DNA from: Anabaena sp. 4-3
GTDB lineage: Bacteria; Cyanobacteriota; Cyanobacteriia; Cyanobacteriales; Nostocaceae
Direction: 5' to 3'
DNA length: 64,000 nt
Assembly (NCBI RefSeq): GCF_001597745.1
Contig: NZ_LUHJ01000042.1
Coordinates: forward strand, 91,665 to 155,664
Of the stretch, positions 53,923-62,931 are shown piece after piece. The notes beneath the pieces are model-generated. The model worked only from the letters and a program-made list of their open reading frames with translations, was not told the DNA's origin and did not search any database. Both the position numbers and the translations under genes were made by a program. Each line of letters opens with the position of its first letter. Within the stretch, counting starts at the first letter, position 1.

Positions 53923-54474
53923 ATGTTAGGCAAACTTTCTTTGGGAACCCTAGGTTTAAGCGTCGGCAGCATATTGGTGATTATCGGCTTTATTGCTTAC
54001 GCTGCTGACAACGCCACACTCAATCTCGTGGGATTTTTTTACGGCTTTCCTTTACTGCTGGGAGGTTTAGCACTCAAAGCTAACGAACTCAAGCCCATCC
54101 CCTTCAGTCAACCAACAACACCCCCGGTTTTACTCTTACGTCAGCAGCAAGCCACTGTAACTCAAAATAAAATCCGTAAAGATGTAACTCGATATTGCTA
54201 TGGGCAGAATGCTCATTTAGATGGCGCACTGACTTATCTGGGTTTAAGTCCCACAGATGAAGAACGGCCAACACTGACGGGTTTACGAGAAACGGAAATT
54301 AATGGTGCTTATGCTTTAATTTTAGAATTTGATTCGCCATTAATACCCATCAGCAATTGGCAACAAAAACAAGAAAAAATGACTAAATATTTTGGGCCGG
54401 GAGTAGATGTTAAAATCACAGCAGTAGATGATAGTCAAATTGAATTAGGACTGATTACCACACCAGCAGCTTAA
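53923..54474 (+). CDS. DUF2854-family membrane protein
   Basis: A 183-residue protein with two membrane helices at the N-terminus (LGLSVGSILVIIGFIAYAAD and LVGFFYGFPLLLGGLALKA) and a soluble C-terminal part (VTRYCYGQNAHLDGALTYLG, NGAYALILEFDSPLIPIS). This layout matches DUF2854, found in cyanobacteria and chloroplasts; its role is unknown, with a thylakoid location suggested. It begins about 60 bases after the left end of the IS element. STRR-like CAACAGT and ATGACTA repeats follow the stop codon. Confidence 0.72.
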   Translation: MLGKLSLGTLGLSVGSILVIIGFIAYAADNATLNLVGFFYGFPLLLGGLALKANELKPIPFSQPTTPPVLLLRQQQATVTQNKIRKDVTRYCYGQNAHLDGALTYLGLSPTDEERPTLTGLRETEINGAYALILEFDSPLIPISNWQQKQEKMTKYFGPGVDVKITAVDDSQIELGLITTPAA

Positions 54475-54546
54475 TTCCCTGTTAGTCCATAGTCAACAGT
54501 CAACAGTCAGTTACTAATGACTATTGACTAATGACTATTAACACAA

Positions 54547-54807
54547 TTATTTTTCTAACCGCACTGCATACCACTGCAAATATTTGCCAACACCAACATC
54601 CAACTCGCAACTTGTATCTATTAAATGTTGGGCTTGCTCCTCCACAGAATTAAATTGTTGTAACTCTAGTGGTAAATCATTAACAGCGATTTTTTGGAGT
54701 TCCTCCTTGAGTTTGTCTAATAATTCGGCTGCCGTAAAAAACTGTTCTGGTTGATTGGTTTCTAAAACCACAAAATTATCCTGTTGGTACATTAATGGAT
54801 CTGGCAT
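54547..54807 (-). CDS. CRR7-like protein
   Basis: An 86-residue soluble acidic protein starting MPDPLMYQQDNFVVLETNQP and ending DVGVGKYLQWYAVRLEK. The N- and C-terminal motifs fit the cyanobacterial CHLORORESPIRATORY REDUCTION 7 family (PF12095), which in plants is needed for chloroplast NDH assembly. In cyanobacteria the role is unproven. It lies convergent with the DUF2854 gene, 70 bases apart, with ATGACTATTGACTA repeats in between. Family assigned from memory of motifs. Confidence 0.6.
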   Translation of the reverse strand: MPDPLMYQQDNFVVLETNQPEQFFTAAELLDKLKEELQKIAVNDLPLELQQFNSVEEQAQHLIDTSCELDVGVGKYLQWYAVRLEK

Positions 54808-55780
54808 AGGTAAAACTTATTTATTAGTAAATGACCATTTTTGTAGTTTAGTATATTTCTCACTCCAGAAACATTTATCAGAGTTGTAGACAACCTAGAA
54901 ATTTGTCTACTAAATGACATAGCTTGGGGTGACGCTACTGGAATTAATTGCGTAATTATCAAGTAAAATTAGTGTTGAATAAGTTACATTTTATAAGAAT
55001 ATTTACTTAAATTTTGCCTTCGTTGATAAAGATTTGGTGAATTACAGCAATTTTACGGAAATCAACCGGAAAAATAACTTAACATAAAGTAATGTTAGTA
55101 ACATGGTAATAGTTTTATAAAATCAATGTAATTAACCAAAAATGTTGAGCTAATCACTTTGTTTTCACTCGTTTGACTAAGCTTTGCGCTAACAAGCGAG
55201 ATTTGGTCTGGACTGGCTTTTAAGTATAATTTAGTGATAAAGTTATTTTGCAGTTTAGTAACTTAAGTCACTAAATTAATCAATAAACCAGCCTTGCCTA
55301 TGATGGTTTACGGAAAATAACAATTAAAATATGTGATTTGAGGGGTATAAATGTAATATGAATGAGGTTGACTATAAATCAATCAACAGGTAAGAATGCC
55401 CTGTAGTTTCTCTAGGATTTGATAACGCAAACTAATAAAATTATGTTGGTTTTATTAGCAAAAATTAAGTTGAAATTAGTAAATCATTTGTGTTGTTTCT
55501 GCCAATTGGTTTCAACGATACCTAAATCAGTCACTATAGGCGATCGCACCAGTTCAATTGACAGGCTATCAGAATTATTCAACCAGAAAATTACTGAGTA
55601 TTTTCATGGATTTCACTGAAAATATGTACCTAATTTCTTGACAAAAACTTTAATGAATTAATGATATAAACTTTAAAATACTTATCAGAAATTTTGCTGA
55701 CATCTGATGTAGTTAAGTAGCAATATTTTCATATATTTGCTCATTTTCAAGACTCTGTTAATTTTGGTGGGACGCAACTC
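54808..55780. other. 970-base A/T-rich spacer
   Basis: Very A/T rich, with one HIP1-like GCGATCGC at 55541-55548 and no convincing gene. A 66-codon open frame (TTG at 55419) lacks a ribosome site and ordinary composition. GGTGG eight bases before 55781 serves the next gene. Confidence 0.5.
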
Positions 55781-56815
55781 ATGTCAGGCATAAGCCCATA
55801 TTCTATTCCTAAAAAACCTCCTGTAGTTTTGGTGGCTGATGATGACAATACCATCCGAAAAATGTTGCGTACAATAATGGAACAAGAAGGCTATCGAGTA
55901 GTTGAAGTAACAAATGGTAAACAGTGTTTAGATGCTTATAAAATTGTCAAACCAGATATAGTCTTACTAGATGCTGTGATGCCGGAAATGGATGGCTTTA
56001 CTTGCTGTCAGGAACTACTCCAAATAGCTAGGAATAACTTAATCTCATCTCTGGCAAATCTGGATACTGAGTCTGGTTTGGGTAGTACAGTCATCTCCAA
56101 AATATGGGAACGCACACCTATATTGATGATTACCAGCTTAAATGATGAGGAATCTGTAGATCGTGCTTTTGCAGCAGGTGCAACAGATTATGTGACTAAA
56201 CCAATTAACTGGGCTGTGTTGCGTCAACGCTTACGCCGACTGTTACAACAAGCACAAATTTATAAACAGTTAGAAGAAGCAAACTTAGCTTTGCAGCAGC
56301 TTGCTAACGTGGATGGTTTGACGAACTTGGCTAATCGTCGTCGTTTTGACAATTATCTGAATACCCAGTGGATTAACCTAGCACAAGAAGAAGCACCGAT
56401 GTCGCTAATTTTGTGTGATCTCGACTTTTTTAAATTTTATAATGATCAATACGGACATCCGGCTGGTGATGTTTGTTTACAAAAAGTAGGTACTGTTTTA
56501 AGTAATAAAGCAGAAAAACATCGGGATTTGGTAGCGCGTTATGGCGGAGAAGAATTTGCTGTGATTATGCCATATACCCACTCAGCCGGAGCAGTTCACG
56601 TTGCTAGTTCTATGCACACTGGCGTTAGCAATTTACGCCTTATCCATGAAAAATCTACTGTTAGCCAGTACGTCACCCTGAGTATGGGAGTAGCTACTAT
56701 CATACCCAGTTGGAAATCTGCTCCTTCAGATTTAATTGCCGCAGCAGATAAAGCTCTTTATGAAGCAAAAGCCCAAGGGCGTAATCGCATTTGTCAGTTC
56801 TCTGTTGAATATTGA
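55781..56815 (+). CDS. Response regulator with GGDEF diguanylate cyclase domain
   Basis: A 344-residue protein. The receiver (about 14-155) has VADDDNTIRKM, phosphoacceptor Asp in LLDAVMPEMDGF, Thr/Ser in MITSLND and Lys in VTKPINW. It contains an extra loop (NNLISSLANLDTESGLG) longer than usual. After a helix (LEEANLALQQLANVDGLTNL) comes GGDEF (about 185-340) with RYGGEEFAVIMPY, so cyclic di-GMP synthesis is expected. At the inhibitory I-site position KHRD stands in place of RxxD, so feedback inhibition may be weak. No EAL domain. Monocistronic, kinase unknown. Confidence 0.9.
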   Translation: MSGISPYSIPKKPPVVLVADDDNTIRKMLRTIMEQEGYRVVEVTNGKQCLDAYKIVKPDIVLLDAVMPEMDGFTCCQELLQIARNNLISSLANLDTESGLGSTVISKIWERTPILMITSLNDEESVDRAFAAGATDYVTKPINWAVLRQRLRRLLQQAQIYKQLEEANLALQQLANVDGLTNLANRRRFDNYLNTQWINLAQEEAPMSLILCDLDFFKFYNDQYGHPAGDVCLQKVGTVLSNKAEKHRDLVARYGGEEFAVIMPYTHSAGAVHVASSMHTGVSNLRLIHEKSTVSQYVTLSMGVATIIPSWKSAPSDLIAAADKALYEAKAQGRNRICQFSVEY

Positions 56816-57035
56816 AGTTTGACAGCAGTCTCTAAAATATCCGGTAATTTTAGTCTGATTTAGTGCTTATTTTACTAGGCTGGATAGGTGGCTGGATGGG
56901 TGACTGTACTTTTGTCCAAAAATAATGTTTTAATAAAACTCTTGTAAATGTCTCTGTAGAAAGGTATCACCTACACACGTAGACAATTACTATTAGTTTT
57001 TACTAATTCTTGCAGAACTTCATAACTATTTACAG

Positions 57036-58253
57036 ATGAAAAAACATTTACCTCGCACAACAATATTATTATCTACCTGCGCTCTGTTAATCACAGCCTG
57101 TGGTGGTAACTCTACAAATAATTCTCCAACTAACGCCACAAATACAACCAACACATCTGCGGCTATTCCCATTGGTATCGCTGTCGCCCAAACCAGTAAT
57201 GTGGCGTTACTGGGACAAGAACAAGTAGCGGGAGCTAAAATAGCAGAAAAATATTTTAATGATAAAGGTGGCGTTAATGGTACACCCATTAAATTAGTAT
57301 TTCAAGACACGGCTGGAGATGAAGCCGGAACAATTAATGCTTTTCAAAGTTTAATTAATAGAGATAAAGTTGTGGGTATTGTCGGCCCTACTTTATCCCA
57401 ACAAGCCTTTAGTGCCAACCCTGTCGCCGAACGTGCTAAAGTTCCAGTGTTAGGGCCATCAAATACGGCTCAAGGTATACCAGAAATCGGTGATTATATT
57501 GCCCGTGTATCTGCACCTGTTTCTGTAGTTGCACCTAATTCTGTGAAAGCTGCACTCAAACAAAATACTAACATTAAAAAAGTCGCTGTTTTCTTTGCTC
57601 AAAATGACGCATTTAGCAAGTCAGAAACCGAAATTTTTCAAAAAACTGTAAAAGAGCAAGGTTTAGAATTAGTCACAGTGCAGAAGTTTCAAACCACTGA
57701 TACTGATTTTCAAAGCCAAGCTACCAATGCCATTAATTTAAAACCCGATTTAGTAATTATTTCTGGGTTAGCCGCAGATGGTGGTAACTTAGTTAGACAA
57801 TTGCGAGAACTAGGTTATAAAGGTTTAATTGTCGGGGGAAATGGGCTAAATACTTCTAATGTATTCCCAGTTTGTAAAGCTTTGTGTGATGGGGTGTTAA
57901 TTGCTCAAGCTTACAGCCCAGAACATCCTGGTGAAGTTAACGCCGCTTTTCGCCAAGCTTATGTAGATGAATTTAAAAAAGAACCTCCCCAATTTAGCGC
58001 GCAAGCTTTTGCAGCCGTGCAGGTGTATGTAGATGCTCTCAAAGCGTTAGATAATCAGAGTAAAGTCAATACATTACAGTTACCTCAATTGCGAACAGAA
58101 TTAAATAAGCAATTGCTGGCTGGTAAATATAATACACCATTAGGAGAAATTAGTTTTACTCCTGTGGGTGAGGTGGTACAGAAAGATTTTTATGTCGCCC
58201 AAATTAAAATGGAAAAGGATGGAAATCAGGGTAAGTTTGCATTTTTGAAATAG
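57036..58253 (+). CDS. Branched-chain/neutral amino-acid ABC transporter binding lipoprotein
   Basis: A 405-residue periplasmic binding protein of the LivJ/NatB type. A lipobox (LLITACGG, Cys about 22) and an Asn/Thr-rich linker precede the mature domain: IPIGIAVAQTSNVALLGQEQ, FQSLINRDKVVGIVGPTLSQ, LGPSNTAQGIPEIGDYIARV and FSAQAFAAVQVYVDAL. It is the first gene of a five-part transporter (57036-62803) and has a hairpin repeat just downstream. In Anabaena the N-I neutral amino-acid system is of this class; I cannot say which substrate is used here. Confidence 0.88.
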   Translation: MKKHLPRTTILLSTCALLITACGGNSTNNSPTNATNTTNTSAAIPIGIAVAQTSNVALLGQEQVAGAKIAEKYFNDKGGVNGTPIKLVFQDTAGDEAGTINAFQSLINRDKVVGIVGPTLSQQAFSANPVAERAKVPVLGPSNTAQGIPEIGDYIARVSAPVSVVAPNSVKAALKQNTNIKKVAVFFAQNDAFSKSETEIFQKTVKEQGLELVTVQKFQTTDTDFQSQATNAINLKPDLVIISGLAADGGNLVRQLRELGYKGLIVGGNGLNTSNVFPVCKALCDGVLIAQAYSPEHPGEVNAAFRQAYVDEFKKEPPQFSAQAFAAVQVYVDALKALDNQSKVNTLQLPQLRTELNKQLLAGKYNTPLGEISFTPVGEVVQKDFYVAQIKMEKDGNQGKFAFLK

Positions 58254-58297
58254 TTGCTATGGTGACGATTCAAGGAATAATTGAAAGTTAGGTTTTT

Positions 58298-58325
58298 GTA
58301 GAGACGGCGATTTATCACGTCTCTC
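58298..58325. repeat. GTAGAGACG inverted repeat
   Basis: GTAGAGACG and CGTCTCTC arms around an 11-base loop. It shares its arm with the perfect palindrome at 62904-62931 and lies between the binding protein and permease genes, where it could lower expression of the distal genes. Confidence 0.7.
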
Positions 58326-58432
58326 TCAGGGTTAAAATGGATTTGACAAAGCACTCTAATTTAATTGATGAATTTTTATAGGCTAAGGGCTAGAGCCGCT
58401 TACTACAAACAAATGAAAAATCAAGGAATTTC

Positions 58433-59383
58433 ATGGATGTTAGTGTATTTTTACAACAACTGTTGAATGGTTTATCTATTGGCAGTGTTTATGCAATTTT
58501 TGCCTTGGGTTATACGTTGGTGTATTCGATTTTGGGAATTATCAACTTAGCTCATGGGGCAATTTTTACGCTGGGTGCATATTTTACCTATGCACTCATG
58601 GGTGGTACTTTTGGATTTAATGGTTTGTTAGCTAATGCAAAGCTACCGCTAAATTTACCGTTTGCTATTGCTTTAATTATTGGCAGTAGTTTGGCTGGTT
58701 TGGTGGGGGTAGGAATGGAACGCATCGCTTTTAAACCTTTGCGGGTGAAAGGTTCTGATCCTTTGCTAACGGTGGTGTCTAGCTTAGGGGTAGCGGTGGT
58801 AATTGTGAATTTAATTCAATATTTGGTAGGTGCAGAAAGTTATACATTTCCTGCTAATACTTTTGGGAATTTACCACCAGCAATTAATTTTGGGAGTGCG
58901 GCGAAACCAATTCCTATTCGGAGTGTGCAGGTGATTATTTTTGTGGTGTCGATGGTAATTGTGGCTATCCTCACCTACTTTATTAATCGCACGAAATACG
59001 GAAAAGCGATGCAAGCGATCGCAGAAGATGCAACTACTGCTAGTTTATTAGGTATCAATAGCGATCGCTTCATTGTCTTCACATTTTTTATCAGCAGTTT
59101 TCTGGCTGGGGTAGCAGGTACTTTGGTAGCTTCTAGCGTTAGTATAGCAGGCCCTTATTTTGGTATCGCCTTTGGGTTGCGGGGTTTGGCGGTAATTGTT
59201 TTAGGTGGTTTAGGAAGTATTCCCGGTGCGGTGCTGGGGGGTTTACTCATTGGTGTAGTGGAAGCCCTAGTTCCGGCGGAATTCTCTGGGTATAAAGACG
59301 CTGTAGCTTTTGGCATTTTATTTGTCATGCTATTAGTTAGACCCCAAGGTTTACTAGGTCGTAAGTTTGTCCAAAAAGTGTAA
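58433..59383 (+). CDS. livH: Branched-chain amino-acid ABC permease (LivH type)
   Basis: A 316-residue inner-membrane protein with about eight helices. It begins LQQLLNGLSIGSVYAIFALG and GYTLVYSILGIINLAHGAIF, both typical of LivH, and ends with GLGSIPGAVLGGLLIGVVEAL and the transporter loop MQAIAEDATTASLLGINSDR. AAGGA precedes the ATG. It pairs with the LivM-type gene that follows 22 bases later. Substrates are likely neutral or branched-chain amino acids. Confidence 0.9.
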   Translation: MDVSVFLQQLLNGLSIGSVYAIFALGYTLVYSILGIINLAHGAIFTLGAYFTYALMGGTFGFNGLLANAKLPLNLPFAIALIIGSSLAGLVGVGMERIAFKPLRVKGSDPLLTVVSSLGVAVVIVNLIQYLVGAESYTFPANTFGNLPPAINFGSAAKPIPIRSVQVIIFVVSMVIVAILTYFINRTKYGKAMQAIAEDATTASLLGINSDRFIVFTFFISSFLAGVAGTLVASSVSIAGPYFGIAFGLRGLAVIVLGGLGSIPGAVLGGLLIGVVEALVPAEFSGYKDAVAFGILFVMLLVRPQGLLGRKFVQKV

Positions 59384-59405
59384 AACTGTGAATAGTAAAT
59401 AAAAA

Positions 59406-60332
59406 ATGGCTGAATTTTTCTCTACCTACGGCTCGCTAATTGTCTCAATGGTATTAGGAGCATTACTCGGACTATCACTGTATTTACCATTAATGGCTGG
59501 ACAATTATCTTTAGCCAGTCCTGGATTTTATGCTTTAGGTGGTTATATTGCGGCGATTTTATCAACCAAAGTTTTTACAGCCAGTAGTGATTTATTCCCG
59601 ATTCATTTCTTGTTATTAGAAATGTTAATTGCTGGGGTAATTTCTGGTTTATTGGGGATAGCTGTCGGAATTCCCGCCTTAAGGTTGCGAGGAATTTATT
59701 TAGCAATAGCTACAATTGCATTTGTAGAAATTTTGCGCGTTCTTTCCCTGAATTTAGAAATTACAGGCGGTGCGGTGGGAATTTTCGCTATCCCTCAACC
59801 TTTCTCAACCCAAATCGAATATTTATGGATTGCCTTACCATTACTATTAATTAGTATGGTGCTATTTTATCGTTTGGAACGAGTAAGAGTTGGTAGAGCC
59901 TTCACAGCTATTCGCGAAGATGAATTAGCAGCCGGAGCAATGGGAATTAATCCCACTTATTATAAAGTTTTAGCCTTTACGTTGGGGTCAATTTTAGCCG
60001 GAGTTGTCGGTGCAGTTAGCGCGCACTTTCTTAACACTTGGAATGCACGACAAGGTACATTTGACGCTAGTATTATTTACTTGACTTTTGTGTTAATTGG
60101 TGGTTCAAGAACTTTTTTAGGTGCGGTCGTAGGTGGTATGCTATTTACAGCCTTACCAGAGGTTTTACGTGGTTTAGCTGATACTGGTGGTTTACCTGAT
60201 TGGTTAGCGCAATTTCTCCGGGATGGTAGATTGATTATTTTTGGTTTGTTGATAGTCATCGGGACTATTTTCTTCCCTCAAGGTTTGATAACTCCTGATA
60301 TTTTTAAAATCGGTAAAGCTAAAAGTAAATAA
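59406..60332 (+). CDS. livM: Branched-chain amino-acid ABC permease (LivM type)
   Basis: A 308-residue permease with about eight helices. Motifs include GQLSLASPGFYALGGYIAAI, LRLRGIYLAIATIAFVEILR and the ATPase-contact loop FTAIREDELAAGAMGINPTY. It forms the heterodimer with the LivH-type protein. The gene starts 22 bases after livH, so the two are co-transcribed. A hairpin repeat follows the stop. Confidence 0.9.
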   Translation: MAEFFSTYGSLIVSMVLGALLGLSLYLPLMAGQLSLASPGFYALGGYIAAILSTKVFTASSDLFPIHFLLLEMLIAGVISGLLGIAVGIPALRLRGIYLAIATIAFVEILRVLSLNLEITGGAVGIFAIPQPFSTQIEYLWIALPLLLISMVLFYRLERVRVGRAFTAIREDELAAGAMGINPTYYKVLAFTLGSILAGVVGAVSAHFLNTWNARQGTFDASIIYLTFVLIGGSRTFLGAVVGGMLFTALPEVLRGLADTGGLPDWLAQFLRDGRLIIFGLLIVIGTIFFPQGLITPDIFKIGKAKSK

Positions 60333-60365
60333 AGTCATATCTTGCTCCATTCTCAATAAGTTTAA

Positions 60366-60425
60366 GGTGGGCATTGCCAATAACGTAAAACTAAAGGTTT
60401 GAGCAAATTGCCAGCAATGCCCACC
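60366..60425. repeat. GGTGGGCATTG inverted repeat
   Basis: GGTGGGCATTGCC faces GGCAATGCCCACC with a small mismatch (arms 60366-60378 and 60412-60425) around a loop of about 33 bases. It lies between livM and livG and may act as an RNA processing or attenuation signal, or be a dispersed repeat. Confidence 0.7.
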
Positions 60426-60490
60426 CTACAAAAAATGTTATCAAGATGTGTATCAACCTGAAATATTAGAAACTATATGCAATTTTAACG

Positions 60491-61282
60491 ATGTCCCAAA
60501 CTATCACGACAGATAAAAACCAAGGTATTTTAACAGCCCAGTCATTGACTCGCCGTTTTGGTGGGTTGGTGGCGGTAAATAATGTATCTTTTACTGTGAA
60601 TAAATATGAAATTTTTGGGTTAATTGGCCCTAATGGTGCTGGTAAAACTACACTATTTAATTTAATTACTGCTTTAATTCCGCCTTCTAGCGGAGAATTA
60701 ATTTATCAAGGTAAAGCAATTTCTCAATTGCGTTCTCATCAAATTGCCAATTTAGGTATTGCTCGGACTTTTCAAAATATTCGCTTGTTTGGGGAATTAT
60801 CAGCTTTAGAAAATGTGATAATTGCCAGACATTTACATACTAATAGTAATATAATAACAGGGGTTTTCGGCTTACCACCAGCACCGCAAGAAGAAGCGAA
60901 AAGTAGACAGAAAGCGTTAGAATTATTAGAGATGGTGGGATTAAGCGATCGCGCCGATGAAAAAGCTCGAAATTTTGCCTATGGTGATCAACGTCGCTTA
61001 GAAATTGCACGGGCGTTAGCGTTGGAACCGCAAATATTACTCCTGGATGAACCTGCGGCGGGGATGAATCCCAGTGAGAAATTACAGCTTAGTGATTTTA
61101 TTCGGGATTTGCGCGATCGCTTGAATTTAACTATCATTTTAATTGAGCATCATGTCCCCTTAGTCATGGGCTTATGTGACCGAATTGCCGTCTTAGATTT
61201 TGGACAATTGATAGCTTTGGGTGAACCATCCGTAGTGAGAAATGACCCGGCTGTAATTGACGCTTATTTAGGTAATGAATAA
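60491..61282 (+). CDS. livG: Branched-chain amino-acid ABC ATPase (LivG type)
   Basis: A 263-residue ATPase. Walker A is GPNGAGKTT (about 52), the signature is FAYGDQRRLEIAR (about 160), Walker B is ILLLDEPAAGMNP (about 180), and switch His is in IEHHVP. GIARTFQNIRLFGELSALEN is a LivG hallmark. The gene follows livM after 158 bases including a hairpin. The partner livF is separated from it by a dispersed repeat and an antisense Uma2-family gene. Confidence 0.92.
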   Translation: MSQTITTDKNQGILTAQSLTRRFGGLVAVNNVSFTVNKYEIFGLIGPNGAGKTTLFNLITALIPPSSGELIYQGKAISQLRSHQIANLGIARTFQNIRLFGELSALENVIIARHLHTNSNIITGVFGLPPAPQEEAKSRQKALELLEMVGLSDRADEKARNFAYGDQRRLEIARALALEPQILLLDEPAAGMNPSEKLQLSDFIRDLRDRLNLTIILIEHHVPLVMGLCDRIAVLDFGQLIALGEPSVVRNDPAVIDAYLGNE

Positions 61283-61284
61283 GC

Positions 61285-61382
61285 GTTGCAATTAAATATA
61301 AAATGTGGGATGGGCCGCACAGCCCGTCAACAGGCTAGAAGCCTGTTCCACTCTCTAACAATTAATTAAGCCTACTTACTTA
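61285..61382 (-). repeat. 93-98-bp dispersed element, copy 2 (inverted)
   Basis: The reverse complement of 11726-11818, nearly base for base, with GGGCTGTGCGGCCC in place of GGGCGGCCC. It contains the inverted repeat AACAGGCTAGAAGCCTGTT. It begins two bases after the livG stop codon. Confidence 0.85.
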
Positions 61383-61389
61383 ATATATT

Positions 61390-61941
61390 TCACTTATTAA
61401 TAATATTTTCCACCGCAACAGTAACATTTGGGAATGCAAGCGGTTGAATTGTTCCGGTTAAAAATGTTTGTTTTGTCGCATATTCTCCATCTAAGATGTC
61501 TCGAAATATAATTAAGTGGAGTTTTTGCAAATTCACAACCCAATATTCTAAAATACCTGCTTGGGCATAAATTTTACTTTTTATCTCTAAATCTTTGTCT
61601 AAACTAGAGTTAGCATACTCAATCACCCAGAAAATATTTTCAGGATAGGGGTGATGTTCTCGATACTCCCGTCCTAAACGTTGGACAATGGCTATATCCG
61701 GTTCAGGTTCGGAATCATTGGGTAAGGTGATAGGTTTGGCTTGACGTATGGTAGCTAAGTCACCTAACAAACTGCTGAGATAGTTTGCTGCTTCATGGCT
61801 ACAGTAAGCGTGGGGTTCTCCTTCTGGGGACATTTCAATGATTTCTCCTGTCAGTAGTTCAACTTGGCGATCACTTAAAATCCCAGCCTCAATCATGCGA
61901 TGATATTCTTCAACCGTCCACTTGGCGATAATCATAGTCAT
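61390..61941 (-). CDS. Uma2-family (DUF820) endonuclease-like protein
   Basis: A 183-residue protein of the Uma2 family, very numerous in cyanobacteria and resembling PD-(D/E)XK nucleases. The start WTVEEYHRMIEAGILSDRQV and MSPEGEPHAYCSHEAANYL are typical, and the presumed catalytic residues lie in EPDIAIVQR and FWVIEYANSSLDKDLEIKSK. Function in the cell is unproven. It is read against the flanking transporter genes, and a repeat ends at its 3' side, so the pair probably entered between livG and livF together or one after the other. Confidence 0.85.
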   Translation of the reverse strand: MTMIIAKWTVEEYHRMIEAGILSDRQVELLTGEIIEMSPEGEPHAYCSHEAANYLSSLLGDLATIRQAKPITLPNDSEPEPDIAIVQRLGREYREHHPYPENIFWVIEYANSSLDKDLEIKSKIYAQAGILEYWVVNLQKLHLIIFRDILDGEYATKQTFLTGTIQPLAFPNVTVAVENIINK

Positions 61942-62056
61942 GGCGATTGATTCCTCTCAATGACTCTGGATATTTTCTCATTTTAAACTTACTGCAAAAA
62001 CCTGATATTGATGTATGTTAGGTTTTGTGTAATTATTTAATTTTTCTTAAACGCCG

Positions 62057-62803
62057 ATGAACGCCGATGAACGCCGATATGATGATGGGCAAGATTTTGT
62101 AATTTTAGAGGTACAGAACCTTGATGTTAATTATGGCGGGATTCAAGCCCTGAAAAAGATTAATTTAACTATTAAAAAGGGTGAGGTTGTTACTTTAATC
62201 GGTGCTAATGGTGCAGGTAAAACTACAACACTAAGAGCCATATCTAAAATTGTTAATTCTCTGAATGGGCAAATTATTTATAATGGGCGTAATATTACCC
62301 GTCGTCAACCTCATGAGGTGGTGAAGTTAGGGTTGGCTCATTGTCCTGAAGGACGGCGAGTTTTAGCGAAGCAAACAGTTTTAGATAATTTAGTTTTGGG
62401 TGCTTATATTCGCTCGAATCAAGCGGAAATTAAAGCTGATATTCAACAACAATTTGAGTTATTTCCCAGGTTAGCACAACGCCGCCATCAATTAGCAGGA
62501 ACTCTTAGTGGTGGTGAGCAACAAATGTTAGCGATCGCCCGTGCTTTAATGAGTAGACCTCAACTATTATTATTAGATGAGCCGAGTTTGGGTTTAGCAC
62601 CTGCAATTGTGCGGGAAATCTTCGCAATTATTGAAAATTTGCGGGCTACAGGTGTGACTATTTTATTAGTTGAACAAAATGCTAATTTAGCTTTACAAAT
62701 TGCTGATAGAGGTTATGTTTTAGAAGCTGGTTCTATTACTTTAACTGGTGCAGCTTCAGATTTAATTAATGATGAGAGGGTGAAACAAGCTTATTTAGGA
62801 TAA
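62057..62803 (+). CDS. livF: Branched-chain amino-acid ABC ATPase (LivF type)
   Basis: A 248-residue ATPase. Walker A is GANGAGKTT (about 54), the signature is LSGGEQQML (about 151), Walker B is LLLLDEPSLGLAP (about 171), and GLAHCPEGRRVLAKQTVLDN marks LivF. The first ten codons are made by a tandem AACGCCGATG repeat, giving ATGs at 62057 and 62067-frame positions that differ in frame, so the true start is uncertain. The conserved domain begins about residue 16 (ILEVQNLDVNYGG). It should pair with LivG despite the inserted antisense gene between them. Confidence 0.9.
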   Translation: MNADERRYDDGQDFVILEVQNLDVNYGGIQALKKINLTIKKGEVVTLIGANGAGKTTTLRAISKIVNSLNGQIIYNGRNITRRQPHEVVKLGLAHCPEGRRVLAKQTVLDNLVLGAYIRSNQAEIKADIQQQFELFPRLAQRRHQLAGTLSGGEQQMLAIARALMSRPQLLLLDEPSLGLAPAIVREIFAIIENLRATGVTILLVEQNANLALQIADRGYVLEAGSITLTGAASDLINDERVKQAYLG

Positions 62804-62903
62804 TTATTTGTGAGAAGTTTTTACAAAATATTGTTATTATCGCCTCAATCTTTCTAACCTAACCCCCATAGCCTCCCTTCCCTACAAGGGAAGGGGGGAA
62901 TAT

Positions 62904-62931
62904 GTAGAGACGTTGCATGCAACGTCTCTAC
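62904..62931. repeat. Perfect 28-base palindrome
   Basis: The arms GTAGAGACGTTGCA and TGCAACGTCTCTAC are exact complements with no loop. Related copies lie at 11655-11682 and 58298-58325. It sits after livF within a 477-base spacer (62804-63280) that otherwise holds G-rich AAGGGAAGGGGGG sequence and no gene. Confidence 0.85.

Noticed and set aside
55419..55619. 66-codon frame from TTG
   Set aside because: No ribosome site, unusual composition, isolated in A/T-rich spacer.
56980..57000. NtcA-like site GTAGACAATTAC before the amino-acid binding protein gene
   Set aside because: Only six bases separate GTA and TAC, so it does not fit the consensus.
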